The notes under the pieces: model-generated | The model's database searches: none | What the model was told of the DNA's origin: nothing | What the model saw: the letters and a program-made list of their open reading frames with translations, nothing else | Translations under genes and position numbers: made by a program | Assembly (NCBI GenBank): GCA_014549065.1 | Contig: JACDOX010000131.1 | Coordinates: 1 to 64,000, forward strand | Direction: 5' to 3' | Source of the DNA: Cardinalis cardinalis | Lineage: Eukaryota; Chordata; Aves; Passeriformes; Cardinalidae | Length of the DNA stretch: 64,000 nucleotides | Shown here: positions 1 to 11,188 of the stretch, piece after piece | Numbering within the stretch: position 1 is the first letter of the stretch | Layout: each line of letters begins with the position of its first letter

Positions 1-209
1 GAGTGGTGGCACTCCTGGTTTTCTTGCATTTGGCATCCCGCAGAGCAGAGGCTGGATCACAGCACCAAAGGANCAGCTGCCAGAGGGGAGGAAAGGAGCC
101 TCTGCATGGCCAAGGGGTGCTGTGGTGCCCCTCTGCCAGGAATTGCCCACAGCTGACACCTGAGTCTAACGTGGACACGCACAGACACAGCGTTTGTTCA
201 GGCATTGCC

Positions 210-215
210 TTTATT
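210..215 (-). terminator. Polyadenylation signal AATAAA for the minus-strand gene
   Basis: The minus strand reads AATAAA at 215-210. A GT-rich downstream element (GCTGTGTCTGTGCGTGTCC) begins about 20 bases later, which is the normal arrangement of a vertebrate mRNA 3' end. It implies a 3' untranslated region of about 470 bases from the stop at 672. Confidence 0.55.
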
Positions 216-284
216 GGATCTCTGCAGTGACTGCAGCTTCCAGAGGGAAATCACTCTCCCAAGACAGGAGGGCAGTCAGTGTCA

Positions 285-668
285 TTTTCTNATCACAATA
301 ATTTATTTTAAATATTGAAATTAGCAAATTGAGATTATAGTCAATCTAATCTAAGGAACTACTTAATATTCTGTTATCGATTAATATTAGTAAAATAGTT
401 AAGTATTTTAATCATGAAGATTATGTAAATTTCACTGCTTAAGAGAAAAATATAGAATGCCTAANTTTTGTTTTATTAATATAATTCATATTANTTTGAT
501 GAAAAATAGTAAATATATAATATAAAGAATAAATGTCATNACTTAATTATTACTTATTAATACAATATTAATCTAGAATTATTCTACATTAAAGTTATTA
601 AACTTTGAAAAATAGTTTAAATAAAATATTTTAAATNTTTTACNTATTTCTAAACTATTTAACAATTG
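285..668 (-). other. Very AT-rich stretch, probable 3' untranslated region
   Basis: The sequence is almost entirely A and T with short TTAATAT and AAATATT motifs, in sharp contrast to the GC-rich exon and promoter just upstream. It lies between the proposed stop codon and the polyadenylation signal, so a 3' UTR is the simplest reading. It could also be an AT-rich insertion or an assembly join. Confidence 0.4.
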
Positions 669-671
669 AAA

Positions 672-1445
672 TCAATGTTGAGACATTCGGCCGTATCCTC
701 CTTGCAATGACGCTGTCCTTGAGCAAATACAAAGATCCTGGAAGGACAAGTGAAAAGAGAGACATTAATATAGATATAGTTAATACAGATACAGTTTAGA
801 GATAGAGGGAAGAGNGGCAGGTTGTGTCAGGAGCCCTGAGNCTGTGCCCCGGTGCAGGGCTGTGCTGGGCAGCAAGCGCAGCTCTGTGCGCTGGCTGCTC
901 CCAAAGATGTGCGGCTCGCCTTGGCCAGCCCAAAGAGCATCTCCAGCAGGAAGCTTTTCTTCACACAGCCCACTGCCTGTGCTCCTCCAAAAGCCTGCCC
1001 TGCCTACCTTTAGCATCCTGTTTGTATCCCTGTTCATTTGAATCAGCCGGGCCATTTGCTTTTCCAGTTTTCTCATGGTCCGGCGCATTTGCTCCATTTC
1101 TTGGTATCTCATTTTAAGGAGCCGCCTTCTCTGCTCGACTTTCATTTTCCTCCTTCTGGCCTGTTCTACAGCTCGCTGGGCCGCTGCTCTCTGCCTCCTG
1201 ACTGCCCTTCTGCGCCTGAGCCACCAGCCCAAAAGCAGGAGCAGCGCCTGAGCAATTTGCCACAGCTGGTGCAGGTGCGGCAAGGCAGCCAGGAGCCGGG
1301 GTCCCCAGCCAGGCTCAGGTGGCTCTGGGGGGGCCGGTTTCAGTTCCTCCACGTGCTTCTCATCTCCACGAAATCTGTTCACCATGTAAAGTGGGAACGG
1401 GAAGATGAGCAGCNCAANCANAGCCAGNACTANTCTGNCNGCCAT
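672..1445 (-). CDS. Small membrane-anchored basic coiled-coil protein, two coding exons, family not recognised
   Basis: Coding exon 1 runs 1445 to 1008 and coding exon 2 runs 737 to 672, joined in phase 0, giving about 167 residues. The start ATG (1445-1443) sits in an ideal Kozak context (ACCATGG), three bases after a good 3' splice site (CTCCTCCTGCAG, ending at 1449). Exon 1 ends AAG|GTAGGC at 1008/1007. Exon 2 follows a pyrimidine-rich acceptor ending at 738 and stops at TGA 674-672. Residues 1-22 form a hydrophobic leader or first membrane segment. Residues 36-46 are proline/glutamate-rich. Residues 51-76 are a hydrophobic segment ending LLLLLGWWL, followed at once by RRRR. Residues 77-146 are a strongly basic predicted coiled coil rich in R, K, Q, M and E. 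The leader, membrane segment and WWLRRRR boundary recall the N-terminus of avian ITPRIP-like proteins, but that is a resemblance from memory and no Mab-21-type domain follows. No function is assigned. Seven N bases in codons 1-11 blur the leader sequence. Confidence 0.6.
738..1007 (-). other. Second intron of the minus-strand gene (270 bases)
   Basis: It starts GTAGGC at 1007 and ends with a long pyrimidine tract and TTCCAG at 738. Reading without splicing would continue the frame through this interval, so an intron-retaining form with a different C-terminus is possible. The strong acceptor favours splicing. RNA data would settle it. Confidence 0.5.
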
Positions 1446-1448
1446 GGT
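1008..1448 (-). other. Main coding exon of the minus-strand gene
   Basis: This exon carries three untranslated bases, the start codon and 146 codons. It is bounded by an AG acceptor ending at 1449 and a GTAGGC donor at 1007-1002. The frame is open throughout and strongly biased in amino-acid composition (hydrophobic, then Arg/Lys/Gln-rich). That pattern is better evidence of coding than length alone. Confidence 0.6.
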
Positions 1449-1730
1449 CTGCAGGAGGAGAGAGNCAAGGGTTTCAGAGGGGCTGCCAAGGGAGCTTGTG
1501 GGGGCTGAAGTGAGGCCCNGAGGCGCAGGGATGTGAGGGCAGGAAGCAGAGGGCCCCGGGCAGCTGGCAGGCAGCAGGGCCTGTGCCAGTGGGCCAGCAG
1601 CAGCCGTGTGCCCTGGCCAAGGCGCCGGCCCCAGGGGCTGGCCCTGGATGCAGGGGGACAATGCAGGCCCGGGTGCGGCGCTTGTGCCCCGGCCCTGGCC
1701 CAGCCCGGCCCCGCCACGTGTGCACTCACC
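1449..1730 (-). other. Probable 5' untranslated exon end and first intron
   Basis: Upstream of the start codon, the minus strand has a near-consensus donor (GCG|GTGAGT, exon base 1730, intron from 1729). It pairs with the acceptor at 1449 to give a 281-base intron. The DNA above 1730 is GC-rich and lacks a clear TATA box, as expected of a CpG-type promoter. A second donor-like site (CAG|GTAACG) lies close by near 1760, so the exact first exon is uncertain. Confidence 0.4.
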
Positions 1731-2772
1731 GCTCGCCCAGGCTGTGCTGGGCCAGCGTTACCTGTGGGGGCCTTTTCCAGCTGCCCCCATTGTGACACGC
1801 TGCCCCTGGTGTCACACGGGCCAGAGGCATCACAGCCGGGCCAGCCCNGCCCTTGGTGCCCAGCCCAGCTCAGGGGCTCTGAGTGGGCCCAGCAATGAAA
1901 GCCCCAACACCCAGCAAGTGCAGCCCCTGTGGGATGCAATGTGCCCCAGGGGCTCCCTTCAAAATCGAGGCATAAGTCCCCACTGATAAGTTTCCAAAGG
2001 GAAAAGATTATAATCAATAATGTTGAGTAGGATGCATATTATTAAATATGAAGAGACCAGAGGTGCGTTTTCTAATGGGAGTTGTTCTTCTGTGAGTCGA
2101 GTTGGGTGATAATTGCTCAGTTTTTCTTGCTTGACTGATCCCTGATCCAGTCCATCCAAGACCTCTGTTAAACCTTCGCATTATCAGACAGCAGAAACAA
2201 AGAATTGTAGTGAAACCACTTCCATTTCCCTTCAGATCAAGAAGATGCAGGGGGGTGGTTCTGGCAGAGAATTTGAGCTGCTTTGGACAGAGCCGCACTG
2301 CTGTGTTAGGAGGGACTGGCTGCTTGTGTTGTTCTTTGGATGAACAGAATCTTCATTGCATTGAAGTGAACACATGGAAGTCACAACAGCAGTGCCTCTT
2401 GCCTGTTCCCNGCCCAGCCAGACCTTCCAGCCCAGGTGAAAGGCCCAGCATGGCCTTTGAGTACAAAGGGAATGTAGAGCAAAAAACAACTCTGGAGCCA
2501 CCTGGTCTTCAGCAGCTGCTGCACTAGGGAGGGCACTGAGAGGACGCCACTGCTGCTCTTGTCAGAGCGCTGCTGTGTGGGGATGTCCCTTGCCCTGCTG
2601 AGTCCCACATCTGCCCATCTTTTTGCCTGGTTTGAGGTCAATTGGATGCCATCTGCTCCCAATCCAGCTGTTCCGTGGTAGATGCACAGACATGAATCCA
2701 AAACCTTGAGTATCCCCTGAGTAGCCGGGCATTCACCTGTTCAGTTTGTCCTGGCCCATGTCAGGTTGGTAC

Positions 2773-2826
2773 AAGATGGTTTTTCAGATTCCTTCTGACC
2801 CGAACCATTCCAGGATTCTGTGTAAT
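2773..2826 (+). mobile_element. CR1 LINE 3' tail, short fragment
   Basis: The sequence matches the CR1 3' end in order: GATGGTTTTTCAGATTCC, then CTGACCCGAACCATTCC, then a degenerate terminal ATTCTGTG repeat. Only the last ~50 bases survive, so this is an old or heavily truncated copy. Confidence 0.6.
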
Positions 2827-3886
2827 TCCAGTCATGATTTCCCCATGACTGACTTTGTTCCCCTCAAAAGACCTTCTATCTCCTCTCTTCCCTCCACCTG
2901 TGGAGAGCACATTCTGATGCTGCTGGTGGTGTTGGGACAGGATACTCTTCCTGCCATCCCATGGGTTTAAGCATGACTCCTCTCTGAAGTCTTTGTCCCT
3001 GAANCAGTGCCTTCAAATAACAGTTATCTCCCCTCCTTCCTTTTCCATTCAGCACTTGAGTAGACACAACATTTCTCATCGTTTTCCACAGAACAGCACA
3101 GGTCCCAGTTCCCATATTGTGGAGCCCTCTGCCATAAATCAGCCTGATAGGTTTATTCTCTACGTAATGGGAAATTATGACAAATGCAGCTGTATAATCT
3201 AGTTAGTAACTCACCATAATGACTGCTTCTGGGGTGATTTATGGGTTTTGTCATATGTGAGCTTTCAGAACTTTAGAGATTACATTTTTCACACTTTTTT
3301 GTTGGAATCTCAGTTTATTAGACTTTACTGCAGCATTAATCACTTGCAGTACAACCCTGGACTTCACAAATGTATCACATCAACATGAAAAAGGCAGAGA
3401 AAACAAGAACTGTTGTGAATTAATGAGCCGGGTAACACATGTCTCACAACCAGTGATGAAACAACCTGTGTTCTTCTTCAAGCTGCAACAGAAAGTCCCA
3501 AAGTCTGGCTATTTCATTTTTTATTTTTTTTCACAAAACATAGGCAGCAGCAGAGAACTGAAACAACACAGCCAGGCTTGAAACGTGAAAGATCTGCAAG
3601 GCTGAGTCTATCCTAGTTAATGGTGAAATGATGTGTGAATCTGTCCTAGATGTTCAAATAAAGAAGATTGATTCACAGTTATAATGTGGCTTATAAGCAA
3701 AACACTGGGATTATATAGGAGAAATGCATGTGTCATGAAACAACCAATAAATCAGAGAGACAGTTCCAAGCTCTACTGTGAAGGTCTGGGAAATGTTCAG
3801 AGTTGCCATCTATGGAGTTTGGTGCAGGATAAACTGGAACAAAAGGCCATCATTACCCAAATTGATTTAGTTTGGGCTGGTTTGTT

Positions 3887-3888
<2 letters not shown>

Positions 3889-3928
<40 letters not shown>
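3889..3928. repeat. Poly(T) tract, 40 bases
   Basis: An uninterrupted run of T. It could be the antisense poly(A) tail of a retrocopy, but no retrocopy body is recognisable upstream or downstream. Its length is likely variable between individuals. Confidence 0.9.
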
Positions 3929-3929
<1 letters not shown>

Positions 3930-4118
3930 TCAGATAATGTTTTATAATACTCCAAGAAATATGTTGAAAAGGTCACCATGATCCATCAGACACAAGCAGG
4001 GGGCTGGGGTAGATGCAATGTGTTCCTTGCACTGGGAGGGTGGACAGAGGGAAGATCTCTTTTGGGGTAAATCACACATGGATCAGGGAGGTGGTTGAAA
4101 CCTGGCCTGGCCAAAGTC

Positions 4119-4235
4119 TTAGAATCACAAAATATCCTGGGTTGGAAAGGACCCACAAGGATCACCAAGTCCAGGTCCTGGCCCTGCNGAGGACACCTCC
4201 TCAAGAACTCCCCCCTGTGCCTTGGCACGTGCTGG
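4119..4235 (-). mobile_element. CR1 LINE fragment, 3' end
   Basis: The plus strand reads AGAATCACAAAATATCCTGG, then GTTGGAAAGGACCCACAAGG, then ATCACCAAGTCC and CCTGGCCCTGC. This is the antisense of the CR1 subfamily whose 3' end has CTTGTGGGTCCCTTCCAACTC. Confidence 0.8.
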
Positions 4236-4633
4236 TGGGCAGGAGCACACAGCTGGCTGTGGTTTTGGGTGGATGGGTAAGATGATCTGGTGAGGAGCAT
4301 TCCTGCTCCCTGAGCTCCTGGAGAGCTGCAGACACTGATAACTGGTAAGAACACAACCAGGGGCATGACCTGGGGCTGGTGATCTGGTGTCTCCTTTCTG
4401 CTGCTGCTTTCTGCCAAGGATAACAGCCTGTTACCAAGGTCTTGTTGCTGAGGTGATAAACGGCTGCTGAGATTCCCTCCCNGCTTTTGTCTGCACAACT
4501 TTTTATGCTCAGCACCAGGAAGGATTGGGCCAGAATGGAGGCATTTGGGGTCTCAGTGCTGAGGCTGAGACAGCCAGGCAGAGCAGCTCCTCCAGGCTGA
4601 TACAAACATCAGCCCTGTGCTAGTCAGGCCAGT

Positions 4634-4661
4634 GATCCATAGTTATGGATCCATAGTTATG
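4634..4661. repeat. Two tandem copies of a 14-base unit
   Basis: GATCCATAGTTATG occurs twice head to tail without a mismatch, and is followed by a short GGT run. Confidence 0.85.
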
Positions 4662-4906
4662 GTGGTGGTGGGTATTCACTGGGAGAAGAGGAGGTGTAAA
4701 ATGAAGCTCCTGAACCTGGTTGGTATCCTGGAAGCTGGTCAGACCCCACCTAACCACAGTGGTTGTTTGACCAGGTGAGGTGATGGAATTTATTGGGCTG
4801 TGCAAGTACAGTTTTCTGTGGAAACATGAAGGACTTTCAGGGGGGATGAAATACGGCCTCATAGTAGAAACAGCTGGGCTGAACACTCTTTATTCCAGTT
4901 ATGAAC

Positions 4907-4909
<3 letters not shown>

Positions 4910-4990
<81 letters not shown>
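4910..4990. repeat. (TAT/ATT)n microsatellite, about 27 units
   Basis: A pure trinucleotide array of roughly 81 bases, the longest clean microsatellite in the window, followed by an interrupted ATTAATTATT edge. Confidence 0.95.
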
Positions 4991-4996
<6 letters not shown>

Positions 4997-6905
4997 CTTA
5001 ATTTTTTTGAGGAACATAAAGGACCTTTCTTGTTTATTCTATTAGCATTTTTAAATCTTTCTTGTCTATTTTATTAGCATTTTAAATCATCTTGTCACCC
5101 ATTGCATGAGAAGCATGAAACATTAGATGTTACCAGTGTGTGGCACCTTCAATGAGATGTAAATGCTGAATCTCCTTTTGGAGATGTGAGGGTCACAGGC
5201 TCAGGTTCTATGGTGACCAGCAGGAGATGGGAGACAGGCATTGCACAGACACAGAAGGTGACAGACATCATGGCTAGAGTTTTCCTATTGGATAAAAGCA
5301 ACTCTGCTTGTACATAGTTTGATTTTAAAAACACGAAACGAGGCAAAGCAATGCTCCTGTGTTTTCTGCCTTTGGCTTGATACAGGCTGGGACAAAATGT
5401 TTCCATGAGTATTTTGCACCCATTCCAGACTTCAGGCACCAATGCTGGTCCTCAGCAGATAAAACTCTGCTTTGCAGGAGGCATCACCACCTCGAATGGA
5501 ATTTGGAGCAGAAGTGTTTGGTTTTGAGGCCTGGGCAGAGACGGCCCTGCTGGGCAGCCCAATGCTGGGAGAATGCCCTGTGTCCTGTTGGGAAGATGTG
5601 GTGGCAAGAGGATGAAGGCAAGTATGGAAATAAATCCAGTTTTGGGGAACACTTTGGTCATTTGGATTGAGATGGTCAATACAGAAAAAATGGAGACCTC
5701 AGTGAAAAACCCCAGCAAGTGCCATCCTCTGCAGGTCTTGGATGTGTCAGTGGAATTTCCGTGGAAACCCAGAGATGAGGCAAGCAAGAAGAGCATCCCA
5801 GGCACTACAAAGCTGCAGGTGCTCACTCCAGTATCACCTTGAGCCCAGGGGACCAGCAAAGCCTGGCCTGTGCCTGCTCCTGTGCACAGCCAGAGGCTGG
5901 GGCTGGACAAGGTCTTGGACCAGCTCAGCCCAGCTCTGTCTAACCCAGCTGTACCCGGCCAAGAATAGGGTCCAACCCCAGGCTCAGCCTGTGTGATGTG
6001 GTAGGGATTTAACTTTCATCATCACAAACACAGTCTATGCTTTACATCCAGAAATGACCTATGAATGGAGGATGAAGGANATGGACACAAGAGAAAACCC
6101 GAAAAATCCACCATGCAGCACAAGACCCTTAGGTGTAAGCAGTGTGGCAAGGGACAAATCCAGCTCAGAGCTTCTCAATCTACACCTGTCAGTCTTCAGG
6201 AGGAGAGTCAGGGTGAGGAAGGGGAGTGGGAGAAGATCTTTGTGTGCTGCCCTGGTGGCTGCTGGTGCAGGAAGTGATGGATGCTCATTCCCAGCCCTCC
6301 CCCAGTGGCAGGAGCCCAGTGTTGTTCCAGCACTCCAGCACAGGCAGGGAGGCCCTGGCTGCTTTGGGCAGCTGCCTGATCTCCCTGTGCCTTGAGCTGT
6401 CCCGGCTGGATGCTCTCAGCTCTGACATGGTCTGGAGGAGAGAAAACAAGAGACATTCCTGCTGTGTGAGGGGAGCACAGGGAGCAGAGCTGTCCCACAG
6501 AGCCGTACGTCACGTCCCGCTGACAGATCCTGGCTGCAGTAAAGAGGCTGCAACCCAAAAATAGCCCCTTCCCTCACACATGAAATGGATAGATGGGAAA
6601 GTCTACGTGCACCCACACCTCTGTGTCCTGTGCTGTGCCCCAGCAGAGGAGCATCAGGAAAGGGGTGCTCCCTGTGGCTTCTCAGGAATGAGGTGGACGT
6701 GGCAAGGCTTGTGCAAAGATTCCAACCTGGCCTGGTTCCGCATCTACCCACTGTATGTCCCAGCTCTTGGCCTGCAGCACCATATGCATCTCCCATATTC
6801 CACCACCTCTGGGCCTGTCCCCATCATCTCAGAGAGCTTCTCTTCCTGGGAGGTGTTTGTAGTAAGTCCCATGTGATGTTTTACCCATATTTTTGGCTTC
6901 ACGCT

Positions 6906-7142
6906 GAGAGAGGGCAGGGTTAGATTAGATTTTAGGAAGAAATTCTTTCCTGTGAGGGTGGGGAGGCCCTGAGAATCTGTGGCTGCCCCTGGATCCCTGG
7001 AAGTGTCCAAGGCCAGGTTGGATGGGGCTTGGAGCACCCTGGTCCAGTGGAAAGTGTTCCTGCCCATGGTAAGGGATTGGAATGAGATGATCTTTCCAAC
7101 CCAAAAAATTCCATGATTATGATCTTAAGATTTTATGATTTT
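6906..7142 (+). mobile_element. CR1 LINE 3' region
   Basis: It begins in the conserved AGAGGGCAGGGTTAGATTAG segment. It continues through the CTGTGAGGGTGGGGAGGCCC, GTGTCCAAGGCCAGGTTGGA and CTGCCCATGG blocks, and ends with GATGATCTTTCCAACCC plus degenerate ATTCCATGATTATGAT terminal repeats. Gene-free copy, 5' truncated. Confidence 0.92.
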
Positions 7143-10100
7143 CTATTGTAGTACAGAGCAAAATGTCCCCATTAGGCTTGCTGGCATCTTCCTGTTGCTG
7201 TGCTGAAAGCCTGTTCCTGCTCTGCTTCTTCCCTTCATCTTCCTTGGAGGAAAACTGTCTTTTATTTCCTGCTGGAGAAAATGGAGAGCACTTTTCATCC
7301 CCAGCCCTGAACACTGGGGAGTGAAACACAGGTGGTGGACTAATGCCATAAAAATTTCTTTGTCCCCATGCTCGTATCTCCATGTCTGCTCCCAGCCCAG
7401 GGGTGCTGTGTTTCCCCCTGGGTAGCAGTGCCCAGAGGGTGGAAGATTGGGGATGAATTTCTGAAAAGGCTCTGTTTGTAGCTCAAGTTGATGGCTCTGC
7501 TCTGAGGTCAAGGACCTGCTGCTTTTGCCAGCAAAAAGAGCCCAGATGTTTTTCAATTTACACAGGCGAGCTCGCTGAAGGCAGGTTAGCACTGTCATGC
7601 TGCACGTTTGGGAAGGACCCCTTCTTCTCCAAGGCCCTGGCATAAAATACACTCTGTGAAACAGGGGGTCACAGTGCTGAAGTGATTTAAGAGCCTTAGC
7701 TCTGACTCAAGGATTTTGAAGGGGTCTTCGTGTTTGTTGTGTTTCTGGATTCTAATATCAATGAGAGAATTAAATCATTATATTAAAACATCAAAACACT
7801 AATGCTTTGTTTTCATTGGCAGGAACCAAAATGATCTAACTCNAAAGCCATGAAATATCAGTCTTTTTTTTGCTGATGAATAATAAGATCTCTGGCTGCA
7901 TGTGATAGTAAATTTAATAATGTCAGTGATTTGAAAGGTTTGAGTCCTAAACGTGAAGAAATGTGTTTTACCCCCTCTACCCTCTACCTTTTTTCTCCCT
8001 TNGCCCTGCACTACTGTCAGGAAGTTTTGTGCTAAATAAGCCAAATTGTGTAGATTAGAGCCCATCTTATGTACCAGGTGAGTGCCAAACTCCACATACC
8101 CAGTGCAAACCTCCATCTCCCAGGTGGTCTGAATTTGCTTATAGCTGGGTCCTGTAAGCAGATTTAATATTTCATAAGCACTGCTCCATCTCATGCCTAT
8201 ATTATTGACACCACATGGAAGTCAGGAAATTGGTTCTTTCTGGGAACAGTTTGCAGAAATATGCAGCCTGTCAGCTCCTTTCTCATGGGGTGCATTAACA
8301 GAGGGGCTCGCAATTACAAGTAATGAACCTTCTCCAGATGTCTGCAACGACTCAGCTCCAACTTTATCTTCGACGGACGAGATGGACTTGACAAGATGGA
8401 TTATTTGTGGATATAATGTAACAACTTTGCAAAACGTGGAATTCCCAATTATTGCAAGGCAAGGCGAAGCGTTCAGTAGAAGCGAGAACGCCAAAGTTTA
8501 TCCACTGGATAAACAACAACCCCAAAGGAAAGAAGCTGTGCCATTTCCCCCCCTCTTGAAACCACCAATGTTCCCATGCTGTTTTAATTCTTCCTCTTTA
8601 CGATACCGTTTATGTTACACACATTAAAGTTAAGTCATGTCTTTAATAAGATGGAAACTGGAAGTGAGATTTTGAAGAAAAAGGAGCTCGGAGTCCTAAA
8701 TTTATTCTGCGCTTGGAGCGAACAGAAAAAACAACAGAAAGGATGGGATATACCAAAGAAAGCAATTTTAATTGTCATCTTCCATGGAAAATTGAATCCA
8801 GTCGTTCCCCACCGCTGTGAGTGCCAGCGTACTGTGCTATATATGGCTGGGTGCTTATTTTAGCAGTTCAGCTGCACAGAAAAAGTGCAACCAAAGTGAG
8901 ATTTCTTGGGTAAAGTTGTGCCTGCAAATGATGCATGTGGTTTTCTGGGTTGTAAATTTAAAAGCAGGTATTTCAGGGCCTGTGCCAGATAATTGGACAA
9001 ATCTCTTTCACTTTGGGTTTGACTAAGAGTGATAATTTCATGCTAATGCCCTCTTAAGGAAAACTTGTCAGGCGTGGCTAAAGAGATGCTGAATTATCTT
9101 TCTTTCAAATCTGAGGTCTCCTGGTACCCGAGTTGTAAGACTGGNGTCTCCTTGGGGAAGTATTTGTAGATCTTCTCGGGCTGAGCTGCAGGGTTGTTTG
9201 ATGTGGATCTTCAAGATAAAATTACTGTGCTCCAGATGTTCCAGTTTAAATGTTTGTACATAGGGATTTCCTTGGTTGTTGAAGAGAGGAGACTCAAAAC
9301 AGACTCGATCATTCATGCATCTATTCCTAGCACATGTTTTGCTATGTTTGGGGAGGCAAATGTCAAGAGGAGCTTTTATAAACAGGCCTTTCTTTCTCAG
9401 AGCATGGTTTGTTTACCAGGTAACGTGCAGAGCAGGCTTCTGCAGTGCTAACAGCAAACTGTTGGCTTAAACTATCACTCGTCTCCCACCAGCTCCAAAA
9501 ATCTTCCTTTCTGATCAGGATGAGAAAATAAAAGGAAAAATTCTGCTCCCTACCTGTTGCCNGCCAAGAGTGAGAAGTGCTCTGCCTGCATCCCCATTGG
9601 TGGCTGTTGCATCTTCTGCAGTGCCTTTTTCCAGATGTGGGAAAAACTGAGCTCTGGGGATGCTGGACCCAGCTCAGCCCCAGGTGGTGTTGATCCATGA
9701 AACCCTGCTCCCATCCCTGCTGTAATCNGGCTCTTTTCCCCCTCAGGGTCTCCTGGGGCTCAGGACATTAATGCTTTTTTTAACAAGAACTCACTCAATA
9801 TTGTTCCTGCAGGACACAAACTCTGTTGGCACTTGGGAGTTTTGTCCCAGTTTAGGAAGGAGCAGAGACCTTTCCCATGTGGTTTAGTGCCAGGGAGGAG
9901 ACAGTGGGATTGCTTCCCCACCNTGACTCTTCATGGGTGTCCTCAGCAATTTGGGACAGTGACATATCTCCAGGCAGCAGCAAACATCTGTGGAGACAAA
10001 CAACTTCAAAGGGTAGCTGATAATTATCAAAAGGAAGAGCCAGCTCTTTGTAAATAATAAGACAACCCACTGCAGGATGGGGTCTATCCTGATGCCAATT

Positions 10101-10555
10101 TTGGTGGCATTGCATGCAGCAGTGGGGGAGCAGGGGTTGTCCCCTCTTTGGGGTGTCTTCAGAAGTCAGTGTAGGGGGTTGTGCTGCTTAAGGGGGAGCC
10201 AGGGGTGGCTCAGCAATTCCTATTCTCATCTGGTCATTTGGGTTGGCCTTGACATCCCAAGTAGGGCTTTGTCAGCCTGAGATGCAGAAGAGGGGTTTAA
10301 TTCTTCACTTCCATGTATCCACAAGCCTTGGTTTTGACACTAATTCAGAAATTTGGGGAAGAACAGACAAATTAATTAAATAGTGTNGCAAAGCAGATGC
10401 AGAGACAGGGAGATGAGCAGCAGGGTGGTGGAAAGGAGCCCTGCTCTGAGGCTGGTCCAATCCTCTGTGCCCCTCGGCAAGGTGGGGAAGGGGCTGTAGA
10501 GCCCCGTTTGAGCTGAAAGCACGAAGCAACTGCAGTTCTCCCTATCTTCCGAGGG
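7143..10555. other. Noncoding stretch, no gene seen
   Basis: No repeat of note and no convincing exon. The patch 8200-8630 has an open frame of 144 codons and retains several CpGs, but shows no recognisable domain. Confidence 0.45.
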
Positions 10556-10559
10556 AAGA

Positions 10560-10900
10560 GGGAAGNGAGCAGCGCACGGAATCGCAAAGCACACCCTGCA
10601 GCCCCGCGCTCCCTGTCCCTCCTTCTCCGTGCGCGCAGCCCAGCGCCGGCCNCAGGGCAGGGTGACCCTGCTGCCTGCGGCCACCTGCGCCCGACACAGG
10701 CGGCGATCTCCAGCCCCCCGCAGCACCCGGGGCTCAGGCCGCCTCTTTCCGGGCCCCTCATCGCTCTCCATCCATGGTGGCGGTCCGGGATGAGCCTGCG
10801 GCCGCCCAGAGCAGCATCTGCCCGCGGCAGGAGCAGCGCTGCCGGCCCCGGGCTGCGAGCGGGCGGCCCCGGCGGATGCTTCCCGAGCGGCTCCAGGCGT
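10560..10900. promoter_or_regulatory. CpG island without an assigned gene
   Basis: About 340 bases are GC-rich with many CpGs (for example GTGCGCGCAGCCCAGCGCCG and GCGAGCGGGCGGCCCCGGCG), in an otherwise CpG-poor neighbourhood. There is no TATA box or clear first exon, and reading frames on both strands look incidental. In birds such an island usually marks a promoter or first exon, so an unannotated transcript could start here in either direction. Confidence 0.5.
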
Positions 10901-11188
10901 TTGTAGTGAGAAAGGAATGTTCTTCCTGTCCCGCCCCATCCCCTTTCAAAGCCCTGCGTTTCCCAGCCAGCCATATGATTCCCTTCCCAATATATTCTTC
11001 CCTTCAGCTGGATGTCACTATTTTAGGGGTTTCTCTCGCCTGTAGTAACATAGGCAGTCTTTATGTTGTCTTTGGGGAAACATTTCCCTGCAAGACTCAG
11101 AGCTTGAGCTCATCTCCTTGCCCAAGTGAGGGATTCACCTGCAAAGTGCATGCAGACACCTCTGTGATTTTTTTGGATGCAGCTCTTG

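Larger units (their letters stand above)
1850..4115. other. Noncoding stretch, no gene seen
   Basis: I see no recognisable exon. The stretch holds a short CR1 tail near 2773 and a 40-base poly(T) at 3889. Reading frames here are short and without domains. Confidence 0.5.
4240..6900. other. Noncoding stretch, no gene seen
   Basis: It contains a 14-base tandem duplication at 4634, the ATT microsatellite at 4910, and otherwise unique sequence with only short reading frames. Confidence 0.5.

Noticed and set aside
1430..2017. A 195-codon minus-strand frame overlapping the gene's first intron
   Set aside because: It is a shadow frame in GC-rich promoter and intron DNA. It runs through the donor and acceptor and is out of frame with the coding exon.
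3889..3928. Poly(T) read as the tail of a processed pseudogene on the minus strand
   Set aside because: No coding remnant or target-site duplication could be found on the side where the gene body should lie.
8193..8627. A 144-codon open frame on the plus strand
   Set aside because: CpGs are retained, but there is no recognisable domain or splice context. A conserved noncoding patch is at least as likely.
10372..10974. Long overlapping frames on the minus strand across the CpG island
   Set aside because: Long frames are expected in GC-rich DNA where stop codons are rare. Their Arg/Gly/Pro-rich composition only reflects base composition.
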